Shown here: positions 45,320-54,452 of the stretch, piece after piece
Position numbering within the stretch: the first letter of the stretch is position 1
Layout: each line of letters begins with the position of its first letter
Assembly: GCA_039818665.1 (NCBI GenBank)
Contig: JBCBTJ010000005.1
Location: 17,010 to 81,009 of the forward strand
Reading direction: 5' to 3'
Length of the DNA stretch: 64,000 nt
Origin: JBCBTJ01 sp039818665
GTDB lineage: Bacteria > Pseudomonadota > Alphaproteobacteria > Caulobacterales > Hyphomonadaceae
Program-made: the position numbers and the translations under genes
Notes under the pieces: generated by a model
What the model was told of the DNA's origin: nothing
Databases searched by the model: none
Seen by the model: the letters and a program-made list of their open reading frames with translations, nothing else

Positions 45320-48052
45320 TTGAAATCCTGCTCAATCTTCGCCGCGATCGCCGCCCTGACGCTCGCCGCCGCCTGTAACGGAGATGCGGAAGAGAGCGAG
45401 ACCATCGCCGACGCCGTCGATGTACACGCGCTCACGCCGACGCTGGAGGAACTGGCGCCCGTCGGCCGGCTCCCCCAAACCGTTCAGCCCGTCCGCTATG
45501 ATGTCGAAATGCGGATCGATCCGCGCGAGGACGCGTTCTCCGGCCAGGCCCGCATCACGATCGACCTCGCAGAAGCCGCCGACGGCGTCTGGCTCCACGG
45601 CGACGATCTCAACGTTGAAGGCGTCACGATCCAAGTCGCCGGCCAAGCGTCTGCTCCCGGGACCTATGAGGAGATCCTGCCGACCGGCGTCTCCTGGGTC
45701 GGCTTTCCTGAAACGCTCGGCCCCGGCGAAGTGATCGTCGACATCGCTTATTCCAGCCGGTTCGACCCGCTCCTCGCGGGGCTCTTCAAAGTCGAGGAAG
45801 GCGGGGCGGCCTACGCGCTCGCCAAATCCGAGTCGATCCAAGCCCGCCGCTTCTTGCCGGGCTTCGACGAGCCGGGCTTCAAAGCGCCTTTTTCTTTCGC
45901 CGTGACCGTTCCCGAAGGCGACCATGTGATCCTCAACACGCCGGAGATCTCCCGCGCGCCAGCCGCCGAGCCCGGGTTTGAGACGGTCCGCTTCGCCCCG
46001 ACGCGTCCCCTCTCAACCTACCTTCTCTCCCTCGCCGTCGGGCCCTTCGACATGGTCGAGCGCCCCGACTTGCCGCCGAACGAGATCCGCGACTTCGCCG
46101 TGCCCCTGCGCGGCTTCGCCCGCCAAGGCCGCGGCCATGAGCTGAAAGACGTTCTCGACGCCACCGGCCCGATGCTCGAAATCTTCGAACGCGGCCTGGA
46201 GCAGCCTTACCCCTACCAAAAGCTCGACATCATCGCCGCGCCCTCCTGGCCCAGCGGCGCGACGGAGCTCGCCGGCGCGATCACCTATCGCGAGAGCCGC
46301 ATCCTGCTCGGCCAAAACCCGCCGCCCGCCGTGCGACGCGCCATGCTGGCCATCCACGCCCATGAGATCGCGCATATGTGGTTCGGCAATCTCGTCACCC
46401 CGCCCTGGTGGGACGATCTTTGGCTGAAAGAAGCCTTCGCCTCCTGGGGCACGCCCTTCGCGCTGGTCGAACTCGAGCCGGACGCCGGCCACGAAGTCGA
46501 CAGTGTGGTCCGCGGGCTGTCCGCCATGCGGCTCGACAGCCTCGGCAGCGCGCGCCGCGTCAATGAGCCGATCGAACGGAACGAAGACATTCGCAACGCC
46601 TATGACGCGATCACCTATTCCAAGGGTCAAGCGGTCATCGCCATGGTCGACGCCTATTTCGGCGCGGAGAATTTCCGCCCCGCCCTCGGCCGGTACATCG
46701 CCGAGTTCGCCGACGGCGCGGCGGACTCCGCCGACTTCTACCGCGTCATCGGCGAGGTCAGCGGCGAGCCGCGCTTGGAGCAAGTCTTCCAGAGCTTTAT
46801 CGGCCAACAGGGATTGCCGCTCGTCACCGTGTCGCATGCCTGCACGGCCGACGGCGTCGAGGCGGCCTACGCGCAGTCGCGCTACCGCCCCTTGGGCTCC
46901 GAAGCCGATCTTGATCGTTCGTGGACCATCCCGGTTTGCCTCTCGCTCGGCGGCGCGGATGACGGCTCGACGGATCGTCACTGCACGCTGCTCGAAGCCG
47001 CAGCCCAAACCGAGACTTTGGAGGGCGCCGCCTGCCCGGCCTATGTCATGCCGAACGCGGACGGGGCCGGCTATTATCGCTGGAGCCTGGAGCCGGCGGC
47101 CTGGTCGGCGCTCGCCGATCGGTTCGACACGCTGCCGCAGACCGAAGCGCTCTCAGTGGTCGATAGCGCGATCGCCTCGTTCGAGGCCGGCGAAGGCGAC
47201 GCGGACGCCCTCCTGGACGTGATCGAAGCCGCCGCGCGCTCGCCCTATCGACGTGTCGCGGCCGCCCCTCTGCGATCCCTCCAGCGCTACGCCCGGCTGA
47301 TCCAGTCCGACGAAGCCCTCGCCGCTTTCCAAGCCGTCGCCGGAGACATCTACCGCGCGCGCTACAACGCCTTCGCCGACGCGCCGTCGGTTGAAGAGAT
47401 CGAACTTCGCTCGGTGATCGCGGGCTTCCTCGCCATGACTGCGAAAGACGAGACTGTGCGCGCCGACCTCGCCAACCGCGCCGCGGCCTTTATCGGATAC
47501 GAGCGCGAGCGCGACGCCTTCGCATTGTCGTCGGACGAGTACGGCGAAGCGTTCACAGTCGCGGTGGAAGACCTCGGCCCGGACTTCTTCGAAGCCCTTT
47601 TGGCCGCGCGTCGCACAATCGACGATCCGCGGTTTTCAGCGGCGACCGCCCCCGCGCTCGCCTCCGCCGCCGATCCGGCCCTCGCCGCGCGCGTCCGCGA
47701 CCTTGCGGTGGACGGCGGACTAGACCCGCGCGAAGCCTACCGCCTGATCGAAACCCAGATGTTCAACCGCGCCACGCAGACAGACGCCTGGGCCTGGCTC
47801 GGCGACAATTTCCCAGCCTTCATCGACGCGATCCCGCGCCAATGGCCGCGGCGGACGCCGGGCTTGGCGAGCCAGACCTGCGACCTCGCCTATGTCGAGA
47901 AGCTGGACGCCTTGTTTGCGGAACATGGCGGCCTCGCCCAGGGCCACCAGCGGGCGCTCGCCCAGGCCAAAGAAACCATCACCCTTTGCGGGGCGCTAAA
48001 GGCCGCCCGCGGCGCCGAGCTGGAAGCGGCCTTCCTTGCCCGCGCGGGCTAG
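45320..48052 (+). CDS. M1 family aminopeptidase, lipoprotein
   Basis: A 910-residue zinc metallopeptidase. It starts at TTG 45320 with GGAG seven bases upstream and has a lipobox LAAAC (Cys19), so it is probably anchored in the envelope. The zinc site is HEIAHMW (His348, Glu349, His352) with the downstream WLKEAFAS Glu. The exopeptidase motif GAMEN is replaced by GATEL (residues 313-317), keeping the Glu. A long C-terminal ERAP1-like helical domain follows. It probably trims peptides in the periplasm. Confidence 0.9.
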   Translation: MKSCSIFAAIAALTLAAACNGDAEESETIADAVDVHALTPTLEELAPVGRLPQTVQPVRYDVEMRIDPREDAFSGQARITIDLAEAADGVWLHGDDLNVEGVTIQVAGQASAPGTYEEILPTGVSWVGFPETLGPGEVIVDIAYSSRFDPLLAGLFKVEEGGAAYALAKSESIQARRFLPGFDEPGFKAPFSFAVTVPEGDHVILNTPEISRAPAAEPGFETVRFAPTRPLSTYLLSLAVGPFDMVERPDLPPNEIRDFAVPLRGFARQGRGHELKDVLDATGPMLEIFERGLEQPYPYQKLDIIAAPSWPSGATELAGAITYRESRILLGQNPPPAVRRAMLAIHAHEIAHMWFGNLVTPPWWDDLWLKEAFASWGTPFALVELEPDAGHEVDSVVRGLSAMRLDSLGSARRVNEPIERNEDIRNAYDAITYSKGQAVIAMVDAYFGAENFRPALGRYIAEFADGAADSADFYRVIGEVSGEPRLEQVFQSFIGQQGLPLVTVSHACTADGVEAAYAQSRYRPLGSEADLDRSWTIPVCLSLGGADDGSTDRHCTLLEAAAQTETLEGAACPAYVMPNADGAGYYRWSLEPAAWSALADRFDTLPQTEALSVVDSAIASFEAGEGDADALLDVIEAAARSPYRRVAAAPLRSLQRYARLIQSDEALAAFQAVAGDIYRARYNAFADAPSVEEIELRSVIAGFLAMTAKDETVRADLANRAAAFIGYERERDAFALSSDEYGEAFTVAVEDLGPDFFEALLAARRTIDDPRFSAATAPALASAADPALAARVRDLAVDGGLDPREAYRLIETQMFNRATQTDAWAWLGDNFPAFIDAIPRQWPRRTPGLASQTCDLAYVEKLDALFAEHGGLAQGHQRALAQAKETITLCGALKAARGAELEAAFLARAG

Positions 48053-50274
48053 TCTCGCCGCTTCTCCAGGATCGCGCCGATCAGGTTGGAATAGTCATCC
48101 GTCCAGGGCCGGCCGCCGTCGCTCTCGAACGCGGCCCAGCGCGGATCGCCCGCGAAACGCTGAAGCGCCGCTTCCGACTTCGCCAGGATCACAACCTCGC
48201 TCGATTGCGCATAGAACCGGTCGGCGCCGGCGTCCATTTGATAGAATTGATACATCGCCGGCGCGCCGAGCTCGCCTGCGATCCGCGCCACAACCGGCGC
48301 CAGCGCCATGTGCCGGTTCGAGACATGCACGGCGAGCACGCCGTCATCCGTGAGACGGGAGAGATAAAGCTCGAACGCTTCGCGCGTCAGCAAATGCGCT
48401 GGAATGGAGTCCGACGAGAACGCGTCGATCAACAAGAGGCGGTAGACGCCTTGCGGCGCGTCGGCGAGCGTCAACCGCCCATCGCCCAGCACGATTTCGG
48501 CGTCCGGCGCGCACTCCGAGAGATAGGTGAAAAGCGCGGGATCGGCCGCCGCGCGCGCGACGATGGGGTCGATCTCGTAATAGGTGTGGCGCTGACCCGT
48601 CTGCCGGTAGCACGCCACAGAGCCCGCGCCGAGGCCGACCACGCCGATCTCGCCCGGCTCTTTGACCGCCTCGAACACTTGCCCGATGGCCGCTTCCGGC
48701 GCGTAATAGGTCGTCGGACGCAGAACCTGCTCCCCCTCCAGGGCCTGCGCGCCGTGAATGGTGGTGCCGTGCATCATCACGCGGTAGCCGTCGCGCTCGA
48801 TCAGCTTCACCACGCCGAAGAAGCCGCGTTCGGCCTCGCCGCCGGAGGTCGGGTTCGCCGCCGCGCCGACGCCCCAGGCGGCCAGCGCGCCGAGCGCCGG
48901 AGCGATGCGGCTGTCTTTGGTGAACAGGATGGCGACAACAGCAAGGGCGAGGATCAGCCGGAACGCGAACACCATGTCGTCGCCGGCGCCTGCAAGGACG
49001 CGAAGTCCGATCGCGCCGGCCAAAGCCGCAAGCGCCACAGACACCCAAACCCGTTCAGATCCCGCCCAGCCCCAACGCGGCGCCGGGCGCGCCAGCAAGG
49101 CGGCCGCCAGCAATAACGGATATTCGAGGATGGAATTGAACAGCACCGGCGCGAGCAGCGCATTGAATGCGCCGCCGAGCACGCCGCCGAGCGACATCAG
49201 AAGATAAAACTCCGTCAGCCGGCCCGCCTCCGGCCGGCTCTCCGCGAGCGCGCCATGGCACACCAACGCCGCCAAGAACAGCGCGACCAGGTGGATCGCG
49301 AAATCCAAGACCAGCGGGAACTGCGTCAGCGGCGGCAAAGCCAGCAGCGCCGCGCCCACAGCGAGCGGCAGGAAGCGCGACGACATCGCCAGCGAGATCG
49401 GCGGGCGCTTTGCGAAGACGATGATGAAGGTTGTGAGAAACACCATGAGCGGCGGCGCCCAAAGGAAGGGCGCGCTCGCGACATCGGTCGAAATATGGGT
49501 CGTCGCGCCGACCAGCAGGCTCGACGGTATGAAAGCCAGCGCCATCCACCGCAGCCGCTCCGTCCAAGCACCCGCTGTCGCAGACGCCTTCGGCGCCGCC
49601 GGCGCCGCGGCTTGACCGCCATTCCCAAACGCGGCGAGCGCGCCGGAGCCGAGCAGCATCAAAGCGAGCAAGCCGTAGCCCAGGGTCCAGGCGAAGCTCT
49701 GGCCCGCGAGCGGCGCCAGCGGCTCCAAGACCAGAGGATAGGCCGCCAAGCCCAGCAGCGAGCCGATATTGCTCGCGCCATAGAGATGATAAGGGTCCGC
49801 CGCGTCCGGCCGGCCGGACCGCGCGTACCAGGCTTGGATCAAGGGGGCCGTGGCCGAGATCACCGCGAAGGGCGGCGCGATCGAGAGCGCGAACACGCCG
49901 ATCAGCCAAAGCGTCGGGCGCGACGGATCCGGATCGCCCAGCGCGCCGGTCAGTCCGAGCGGCAGCACCAAGGCCCCGAGCGCCAACGCCGCGGCGTGGA
50001 CCGCCACTTGGGCGCGCGTCTCCGCGACGAAGCGCACCAGCGCATGCGCATAGGCGTAGCCGAGCAGCAACGCGGCCTGGAAACAGACGAGGGACACGTT
50101 CCAAACAGACGGCGAGCCGCCGAGCAGCGGCGTCGCCATTTTTGCGAACATGGGTTGGACCAGAAAGACCAGCGAGGCCGACAGAAACACCGTCGCCACA
50201 TAGGGCGAGGCGCCCAGCCGTCCGGCCAAACCGCCCATTCCGGCAGGCGCGCCCGCAAGACTTTGATCCGACAT
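48049..50274 (-). CDS. Membrane-fused spermidine synthase-like protein
   Basis: A 741-residue protein. The first about 450 residues are hydrophobic with about a dozen helices. The C-terminal about 250 residues are a class I methyltransferase-like fold of the spermidine synthase family, seen as VVGLGAGSVACY, EIDPIV, VLGDGRLTLAD and LLLIDAFSSDSIPAHLLT. Such MFS-like/spermidine synthase fusions are common in bacteria, and their product is not established. ATG 50274 has GGAGGG upstream. It converges with the M1 peptidase gene by a four-base overlap. Confidence 0.88.
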   Translation of the reverse strand: MSDQSLAGAPAGMGGLAGRLGASPYVATVFLSASLVFLVQPMFAKMATPLLGGSPSVWNVSLVCFQAALLLGYAYAHALVRFVAETRAQVAVHAAALALGALVLPLGLTGALGDPDPSRPTLWLIGVFALSIAPPFAVISATAPLIQAWYARSGRPDAADPYHLYGASNIGSLLGLAAYPLVLEPLAPLAGQSFAWTLGYGLLALMLLGSGALAAFGNGGQAAAPAAPKASATAGAWTERLRWMALAFIPSSLLVGATTHISTDVASAPFLWAPPLMVFLTTFIIVFAKRPPISLAMSSRFLPLAVGAALLALPPLTQFPLVLDFAIHLVALFLAALVCHGALAESRPEAGRLTEFYLLMSLGGVLGGAFNALLAPVLFNSILEYPLLLAAALLARPAPRWGWAGSERVWVSVALAALAGAIGLRVLAGAGDDMVFAFRLILALAVVAILFTKDSRIAPALGALAAWGVGAAANPTSGGEAERGFFGVVKLIERDGYRVMMHGTTIHGAQALEGEQVLRPTTYYAPEAAIGQVFEAVKEPGEIGVVGLGAGSVACYRQTGQRHTYYEIDPIVARAAADPALFTYLSECAPDAEIVLGDGRLTLADAPQGVYRLLLIDAFSSDSIPAHLLTREAFELYLSRLTDDGVLAVHVSNRHMALAPVVARIAGELGAPAMYQFYQMDAGADRFYAQSSEVVILAKSEAALQRFAGDPRWAAFESDGGRPWTDDYSNLIGAILEKRRD

Positions 50275-50387
50275 GACACGCCCTCCGCAGCCGCCGGCGA
50301 GACGCCGGCCCAACCCCCGCGCTAGCGCAACAAGGTGAACCGAGCGTTAGGCTTGCGGGCGAACCCAGCTTCTCGGAAAGTGTCGCC

Positions 50388-51098
50388 ATGGCTCCCACCC
50401 TCTTCATTCCCCGTCGCTTCAACGGACCGCCTGACTCCGGAAACGGCGGCTATTGCGCGGGTCTCGCGGCCGGCTTTGTCGACGGACAGGCCGAGATCAC
50501 CCTGCGCGCGCCAGTGCCGCTCGACACCGGGCTCGACGTCGAGATCACCCCCGAGGGGGCCGACGTTCGCCATGGCGACGTCCTCGTCATGGAGGCGCGC
50601 GCCCGCGCGCCGTTGGAGACGCCGTCGCAAACACCGCCCTCGGCTGACGACGCGGCCGCCGCCGCCGAAAACTATCGGTCCGTCGAAGAGCATGCGCTCC
50701 CGGCGTGCTTCGTGTGCGGCCCGGCCCGCGCCGAGGGCGATGGCTTGCGCATCTTCACGACGCGTCTCGACGGAACCGACCAAGTCGCCGCGCCGTGGAC
50801 GCCGACCGACAATCTCGCCGCAGACGACGGCGCCGTCGCCGAAGAATTCGTCTGGGCCGCGCTCGATTGCGCCGGCGCCTTCGCCCTGGACGTCGAGCCC
50901 CTGCTGCTCGGCCGCTTCGCCGCCAAAGTGTTGGACCGGCCGAGCCCCGGCGAGACGACGATCGTTATCGGCTGGCCGATCGGGTCGAGCGGGCGAAAGC
51001 ACCATGCAGGCACGGCGCTCTATTCCGGCGACGGCCGCCTGCTCGCCCACGCCGAAGCCACGTGGATCAAGCTCACCCGCCCCCATGGGGCGGCTTGA
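50388..51098 (+). CDS. Hotdog-fold thioesterase-like protein, unknown substrate
   Basis: A 236-residue protein resembling the PaaI-like hotdog group. It has a Cys-rich CFVCGPAR motif near the middle, a FVWAALDCAGAFAL helix segment and a GRKHHAGTALYSGDGRLLAHAEATW strand region expected for the central hotdog helix and strands. The N-terminal half may be a degenerate second hotdog. No conserved catalytic assignment can be made. It is divergent from the spermidine-synthase-like gene and precedes an exported aminopeptidase. Confidence 0.65.
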   Translation: MAPTLFIPRRFNGPPDSGNGGYCAGLAAGFVDGQAEITLRAPVPLDTGLDVEITPEGADVRHGDVLVMEARARAPLETPSQTPPSADDAAAAAENYRSVEEHALPACFVCGPARAEGDGLRIFTTRLDGTDQVAAPWTPTDNLAADDGAVAEEFVWAALDCAGAFALDVEPLLLGRFAAKVLDRPSPGETTIVIGWPIGSSGRKHHAGTALYSGDGRLLAHAEATWIKLTRPHGAA

Positions 51099-51150
51099 CC
51101 GCGCCCCTGCGTCGCACCTGGCCAGATTTAATTGACACGCATTCGCACCG

Positions 51151-51195
51151 TCTGTTTCGTTACATTATCTCAAACCTCGCGCCTGACGAAACGGA
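51151..51195 (+). promoter_or_regulatory. Leader hairpin overlapping the ribosome site of the M17 aminopeptidase gene
   Basis: TCTGTTTCGT (51151-51160) can pair with ACGAAACGGA (51186-51195), ten pairs including one G-U, around a 25-base loop. The 3' arm covers most of the GGAG ribosome site that serves the ATG at 51206. Confidence 0.4.
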
Positions 51196-51205
51196 GAAAC
51201 ACAAC

Positions 51206-52738
51206 ATGCTCAAGGCCCTGGTTTTCGCGAGCGCCGCCGGCGCCCTCCTCGCCGCGCCGGCCGCGGCGCTCACCATCGACTTCGACAGCGACCGCACGCC
51301 GGCCGACGGCTCCATCGCCGCCCCCGTCGTCGCCGGCGCTTTGGAGGATGGCGCGGCGGGCGCGCTCAATGAGCGCACAGACGGCGCGCTCGCCCAAGCC
51401 ATGGCGGCGGCCGAGTTCACCGGCGAAGCGGGAGCCTCGCTCAACCTCTTCGGCGTCGGCGGCTATGACCGCATCACGCTGGTCGGCGTCGGTGAGGGTC
51501 CGCTCGAAGCGCGCGACCTCGCTGATTTCGGCGGCCTGGCCGCGCGCGGCCTCATCGGCGCTGAGGACGCGACGATCCTCATCGGCGAACTGCCGACCGA
51601 AGTCGGCGACCCTGGCGCTTACGCAGCCTACGGCGCGAAGCTCGGAGCCTATCGCTTCGACAAGTATTTCGAGGAAGAACAGCCCCCGATCCCCGACATC
51701 ACCATTCGCACGGACGACCACCGCGACGCCCGGCGCGCGTTCGAATCTGATCTCTCCCACGTCGCCACGGCCACCGCCTTCGCCCGCGATCTCATCAGCG
51801 AGCCCGGCAATGTGCTCTATCCGGAGACCTTCGTCGCGCGCGTCGAAGAGGCGTTCGACGGGCTGGACGACGTCACCGTGGAAACGCTCGGGCCCGACGA
51901 GATGGCTGAGCTCGATATGGGCGCGCTGCTCGGCGTCGGCCAGGGCAGCGCGCGCCCGCCGCGCCTTCTCATCGTGCGCTACAACGGCGCCGGCGACGAC
52001 GCCCCGGTCGCCTTTGTCGGCAAAGGCGTCACCTTCGACACGGGCGGCATCTCCCTGAAGAACTCGTCCGGCATGTGGCGCATGAAGTACGACATGTCCG
52101 GCGCGGCCGCCGTGGTCGGCGCGGCGCACGCCCTCGCCGCGCGCGAGGCGGACGTCAACGCGATCGCCATCGCCGCGCTGGCCGAGAACATGCCCGGCGC
52201 CGGCGCCCAACGCCCCGGCGACATCGTCAAAACCATGTCGGGCAAAACCGTCGAAGTCCTGAACACCGACGCCGAGGGCCGGCTCCTGCTCGCCGACGCC
52301 GTCTGGTACGCGCAGGAGACCTTCGAACCCCAGGCCCTGATCAACCTCGCCACGCTCACCGGCTCGGTCCGCGTCGCGTTGGGCGACGACTATGCCGGGC
52401 TCTATTCGCGCCACGACGATCTCGCCGAGGCGATGATCGCGGCGGGCGAGGCGTCCGGCGACGAGGTCTGGCGCATGCCGCTGCACCCGACCACGGCCGA
52501 GGAGCTCGTCTCACAGTTCGCCGACGTCAAGAACGTGGTCGAAGGCGGCATCGGCGGCGCCAATATCGGCGCGCAATTCGTCGGGACCTTCGTCAAGCCC
52601 GAGACCCGCTGGGCCCATCTCGACATCGCCTCCACCGCCTGGACCGAAATGGGCGGCCCGACCACGCCGCCCGGCGCGGTCGGCTATGGCGTCCGCCTGC
52701 TCGACGCTTTTGTCCGCAACGAGGTCGAGGGCGGCTGA
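51206..52738 (+). CDS. Exported leucyl aminopeptidase (M17 family)
   Basis: A 510-residue M17 aminopeptidase with an N-terminal signal peptide (about residues 1-22, ending APAAA). That is unusual, since most M17 enzymes are cytoplasmic. The dimetal site is intact: KGVTFD (Lys273, Asp278), KYDM (Asp296) and NTDAEGRL (Asp355, Glu357). It should release N-terminal residues from peptides in the periplasm. ATG 51206 with CGGAGAAAC upstream is chosen; the long upstream open frame overlaps the preceding gene and has no family similarity. Confidence 0.92.
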   Translation: MLKALVFASAAGALLAAPAAALTIDFDSDRTPADGSIAAPVVAGALEDGAAGALNERTDGALAQAMAAAEFTGEAGASLNLFGVGGYDRITLVGVGEGPLEARDLADFGGLAARGLIGAEDATILIGELPTEVGDPGAYAAYGAKLGAYRFDKYFEEEQPPIPDITIRTDDHRDARRAFESDLSHVATATAFARDLISEPGNVLYPETFVARVEEAFDGLDDVTVETLGPDEMAELDMGALLGVGQGSARPPRLLIVRYNGAGDDAPVAFVGKGVTFDTGGISLKNSSGMWRMKYDMSGAAAVVGAAHALAAREADVNAIAIAALAENMPGAGAQRPGDIVKTMSGKTVEVLNTDAEGRLLLADAVWYAQETFEPQALINLATLTGSVRVALGDDYAGLYSRHDDLAEAMIAAGEASGDEVWRMPLHPTTAEELVSQFADVKNVVEGGIGGANIGAQFVGTFVKPETRWAHLDIASTAWTEMGGPTTPPGAVGYGVRLLDAFVRNEVEGG

Positions 52739-52763
52739 TCAGCGTCGGAAGGGTTGCAATGCG

Positions 52764-52799
52764 CCTCCGATGGCGGGCTGAATGACCCGTCATCGGAGG
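52764..52799 (+). promoter_or_regulatory. Leader hairpin covering the ribosome site of the metallohydrolase gene
   Basis: CCTCCGATG (52764-52772) pairs with CATCGGAGG (52791-52799). CGGG (52774-52777) pairs with CCCG (52786-52789), with one mismatch between the stems and an eight-base loop. The 3' arm contains the GGAGG ribosome site for ATG 52808. Confidence 0.45.
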
Positions 52800-52807
52800 A
52801 CGCGCTT

Positions 52808-53626
52808 ATGAGATCCATCTTCGCCGCCCTGGCTGCGGTCTTGCTCGCGGCCGGACCCGTCGCAGCGCACGAGGAGGGCTCGGAGGCGAGGTATCTCGGA
52901 AACGAAGGCGTGCTCGTCGTCCACGGCGAAACCAAAGTTCTGTTCGACCCGCTCTTCCCGAACAGTTTCGGGATCTATCAACTCGTGCCTGAAGACATGC
53001 GCGCCGCCCTGATGGCCGGTGAACCGCCTTTTGACGGCGTCGACGCGATCTTCGTCAGCCATATGCACGCCGACCATTTCTCCGTCGGCGAGAGCATCGC
53101 TTATTTGGAGACCCACCCCGAAGCCCGCCTCGTGGCGCCCGAACAAGCCGTCGAACTCATGCGCGGCGAGACTGCGCCCGACAATCCGATCTTCGAACGC
53201 GTAACAGGCGTGCCGCTGGAGCGCGGCGACGCGCCGATCTCGATTTCAATCGGCGAGGTGGTCGCAGAAGCTGTTCGCATCCCGCATGCCGGCTGGCCGC
53301 AGCGCGCCGAGGTTTCGAACCTCGTCTACCGCGTCACCCTCGCCGACGGCGCGACTGTAATGCATCTCGGCGACGCCGACCCGAACGACGATCATTTCGC
53401 GCCCCACGCCGACCATTGGGCGGCGAAAGAAACCGACACGGCTTTCCCGCCCTATTGGTTTTTCTTGCGCGACGCCGGCCGCGCCATCCTTGAGACACGG
53501 CTCAACGCGGCCGAAGCGATCGGCGTCCACGTGCCCGTCCAGGTTCCGCAAGACCTCGCCGCCAGCGGCGCAGACTTCTTTTCGGTTCCTGGCGAGACGC
53601 GCAGCCTCAACCAAACCCGGAACTAG
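52808..53626 (+). CDS. Exported metallo-beta-lactamase-fold hydrolase
   Basis: A 272-residue protein with a signal peptide ending near PVAA (residue 20). A metallo-beta-lactamase domain follows with the metal motif SHMHADH (His85, His87, Asp89, His90), a later IPHAGWP histidine and the HLGDADPNDDH segment. The overall style is of UlaG/L-ascorbate lactonase-like MBL proteins, but the substrate is unknown and the protein is periplasmic. GGAGG before ATG 52808 lies in a 13-bp hairpin. Its stop overlaps the convergent CPBP gene stop. Confidence 0.85.
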   Translation: MRSIFAALAAVLLAAGPVAAHEEGSEARYLGNEGVLVVHGETKVLFDPLFPNSFGIYQLVPEDMRAALMAGEPPFDGVDAIFVSHMHADHFSVGESIAYLETHPEARLVAPEQAVELMRGETAPDNPIFERVTGVPLERGDAPISISIGEVVAEAVRIPHAGWPQRAEVSNLVYRVTLADGATVMHLGDADPNDDHFAPHADHWAAKETDTAFPPYWFFLRDAGRAILETRLNAAEAIGVHVPVQVPQDLAASGADFFSVPGETRSLNQTRN

Positions 53627-54366
53627 GCCGCCAGCGCCGCCCCCTCCTCCCGCTGCGCCCGACGGATGATTAGGCCATTGAGCACGTCCAAGGCGATGTG
53701 GAGCGCGATCACGGGGTAGAGCGAGCCGCTGGCGATATAGAGGCCGGTCAGCAGCCCGCCTGCCACAGCCACCTGCGCGAGGCCCGCTAATCCTTGGTAA
53801 CGGTGCAGAAACACGAACATCGCGCATGAGATCGCCGCCGCGAGCCAAAGCGGCATGAGGGCCGACAAGGCCCAAATCAGAAAGCCGCGGAAGATGATCT
53901 CCTCGGTGATCCCCGCAGTCGTCCCCATCGCGAGGAACGCGCGGTGCTCGGCCTCCGTGCGGGGCAGGAAGTACACTCCGCCGCCCCCCTCGCTGATCGC
54001 CCTGCGATAGGCCGCCCGAGTCTCGCCGCTGACATGGACGAGCGCCAGCTGAACCAGGAAGAGCCCAGCGACGGCGGCCGCCGCCGCGCAGGCGATCATC
54101 GTCGGCAGGGTCCATTCAAACTGAAACCCAAGCGCCGCCCAGTCCCGGCCCGCCGCCGCCCAAATCGCCAGGATCGCGATCGCCAACGCCCACAGCGAGG
54201 CGATGGAGTAGAAATAGGTGTAAAGCCGCGCCCGCTTCACGCCCGCCTCGATCCGCGGCTTGTAGATCCGCAAAGCGATCTCGCATTCAATCGGCAGTCC
54301 AATCAGAATCACGATCAAAAGGATGGTCTCGGCCGTGGAGAGGCCGGCGGACTGAAAGAATTCCAT
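53623..54366 (-). CDS. CPBP family intramembrane metalloprotease
   Basis: A 247-residue membrane protein with about seven helices and the CPBP (Abi/CAAX protease and bacteriocin-processing) motifs: EEIIFRGFL with the catalytic Glu pair and Arg, and FVFLHRYQG with a metal-binding His. Members cleave prenylated or other membrane substrates, and many bacterial ones have unknown targets. GGAGGCG precedes the ATG. It is divergent from a TetR-family regulator with an operator-like palindrome between them, so it is a plausible target of that regulator. Confidence 0.9.
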   Translation of the reverse strand: MEFFQSAGLSTAETILLIVILIGLPIECEIALRIYKPRIEAGVKRARLYTYFYSIASLWALAIAILAIWAAAGRDWAALGFQFEWTLPTMIACAAAAAVAGLFLVQLALVHVSGETRAAYRRAISEGGGGVYFLPRTEAEHRAFLAMGTTAGITEEIIFRGFLIWALSALMPLWLAAAISCAMFVFLHRYQGLAGLAQVAVAGGLLTGLYIASGSLYPVIALHIALDVLNGLIIRRAQREEGAALAA

Positions 54367-54415
54367 GACACGCCTCCGCTTCGTCTATGGTCTATTACGA
54401 TGCGGAGCGTATAAC

Positions 54416-54435
54416 TGAACATGAATTCATATTCA
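54416..54435. promoter_or_regulatory. Candidate TetR operator
   Basis: TGAACATGAATTCATATTCA is a 20-base palindrome with a single mismatched pair, centred on ATGAATTCAT. It lies between the divergent CPBP protease and TetR-family genes, 17 bases before the regulator's ATG. It follows a TATAAC element (54410-54415), so binding could block transcription. Confidence 0.55.
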
Positions 54436-54452
54436 AGTTTCGAGATGTGCAA

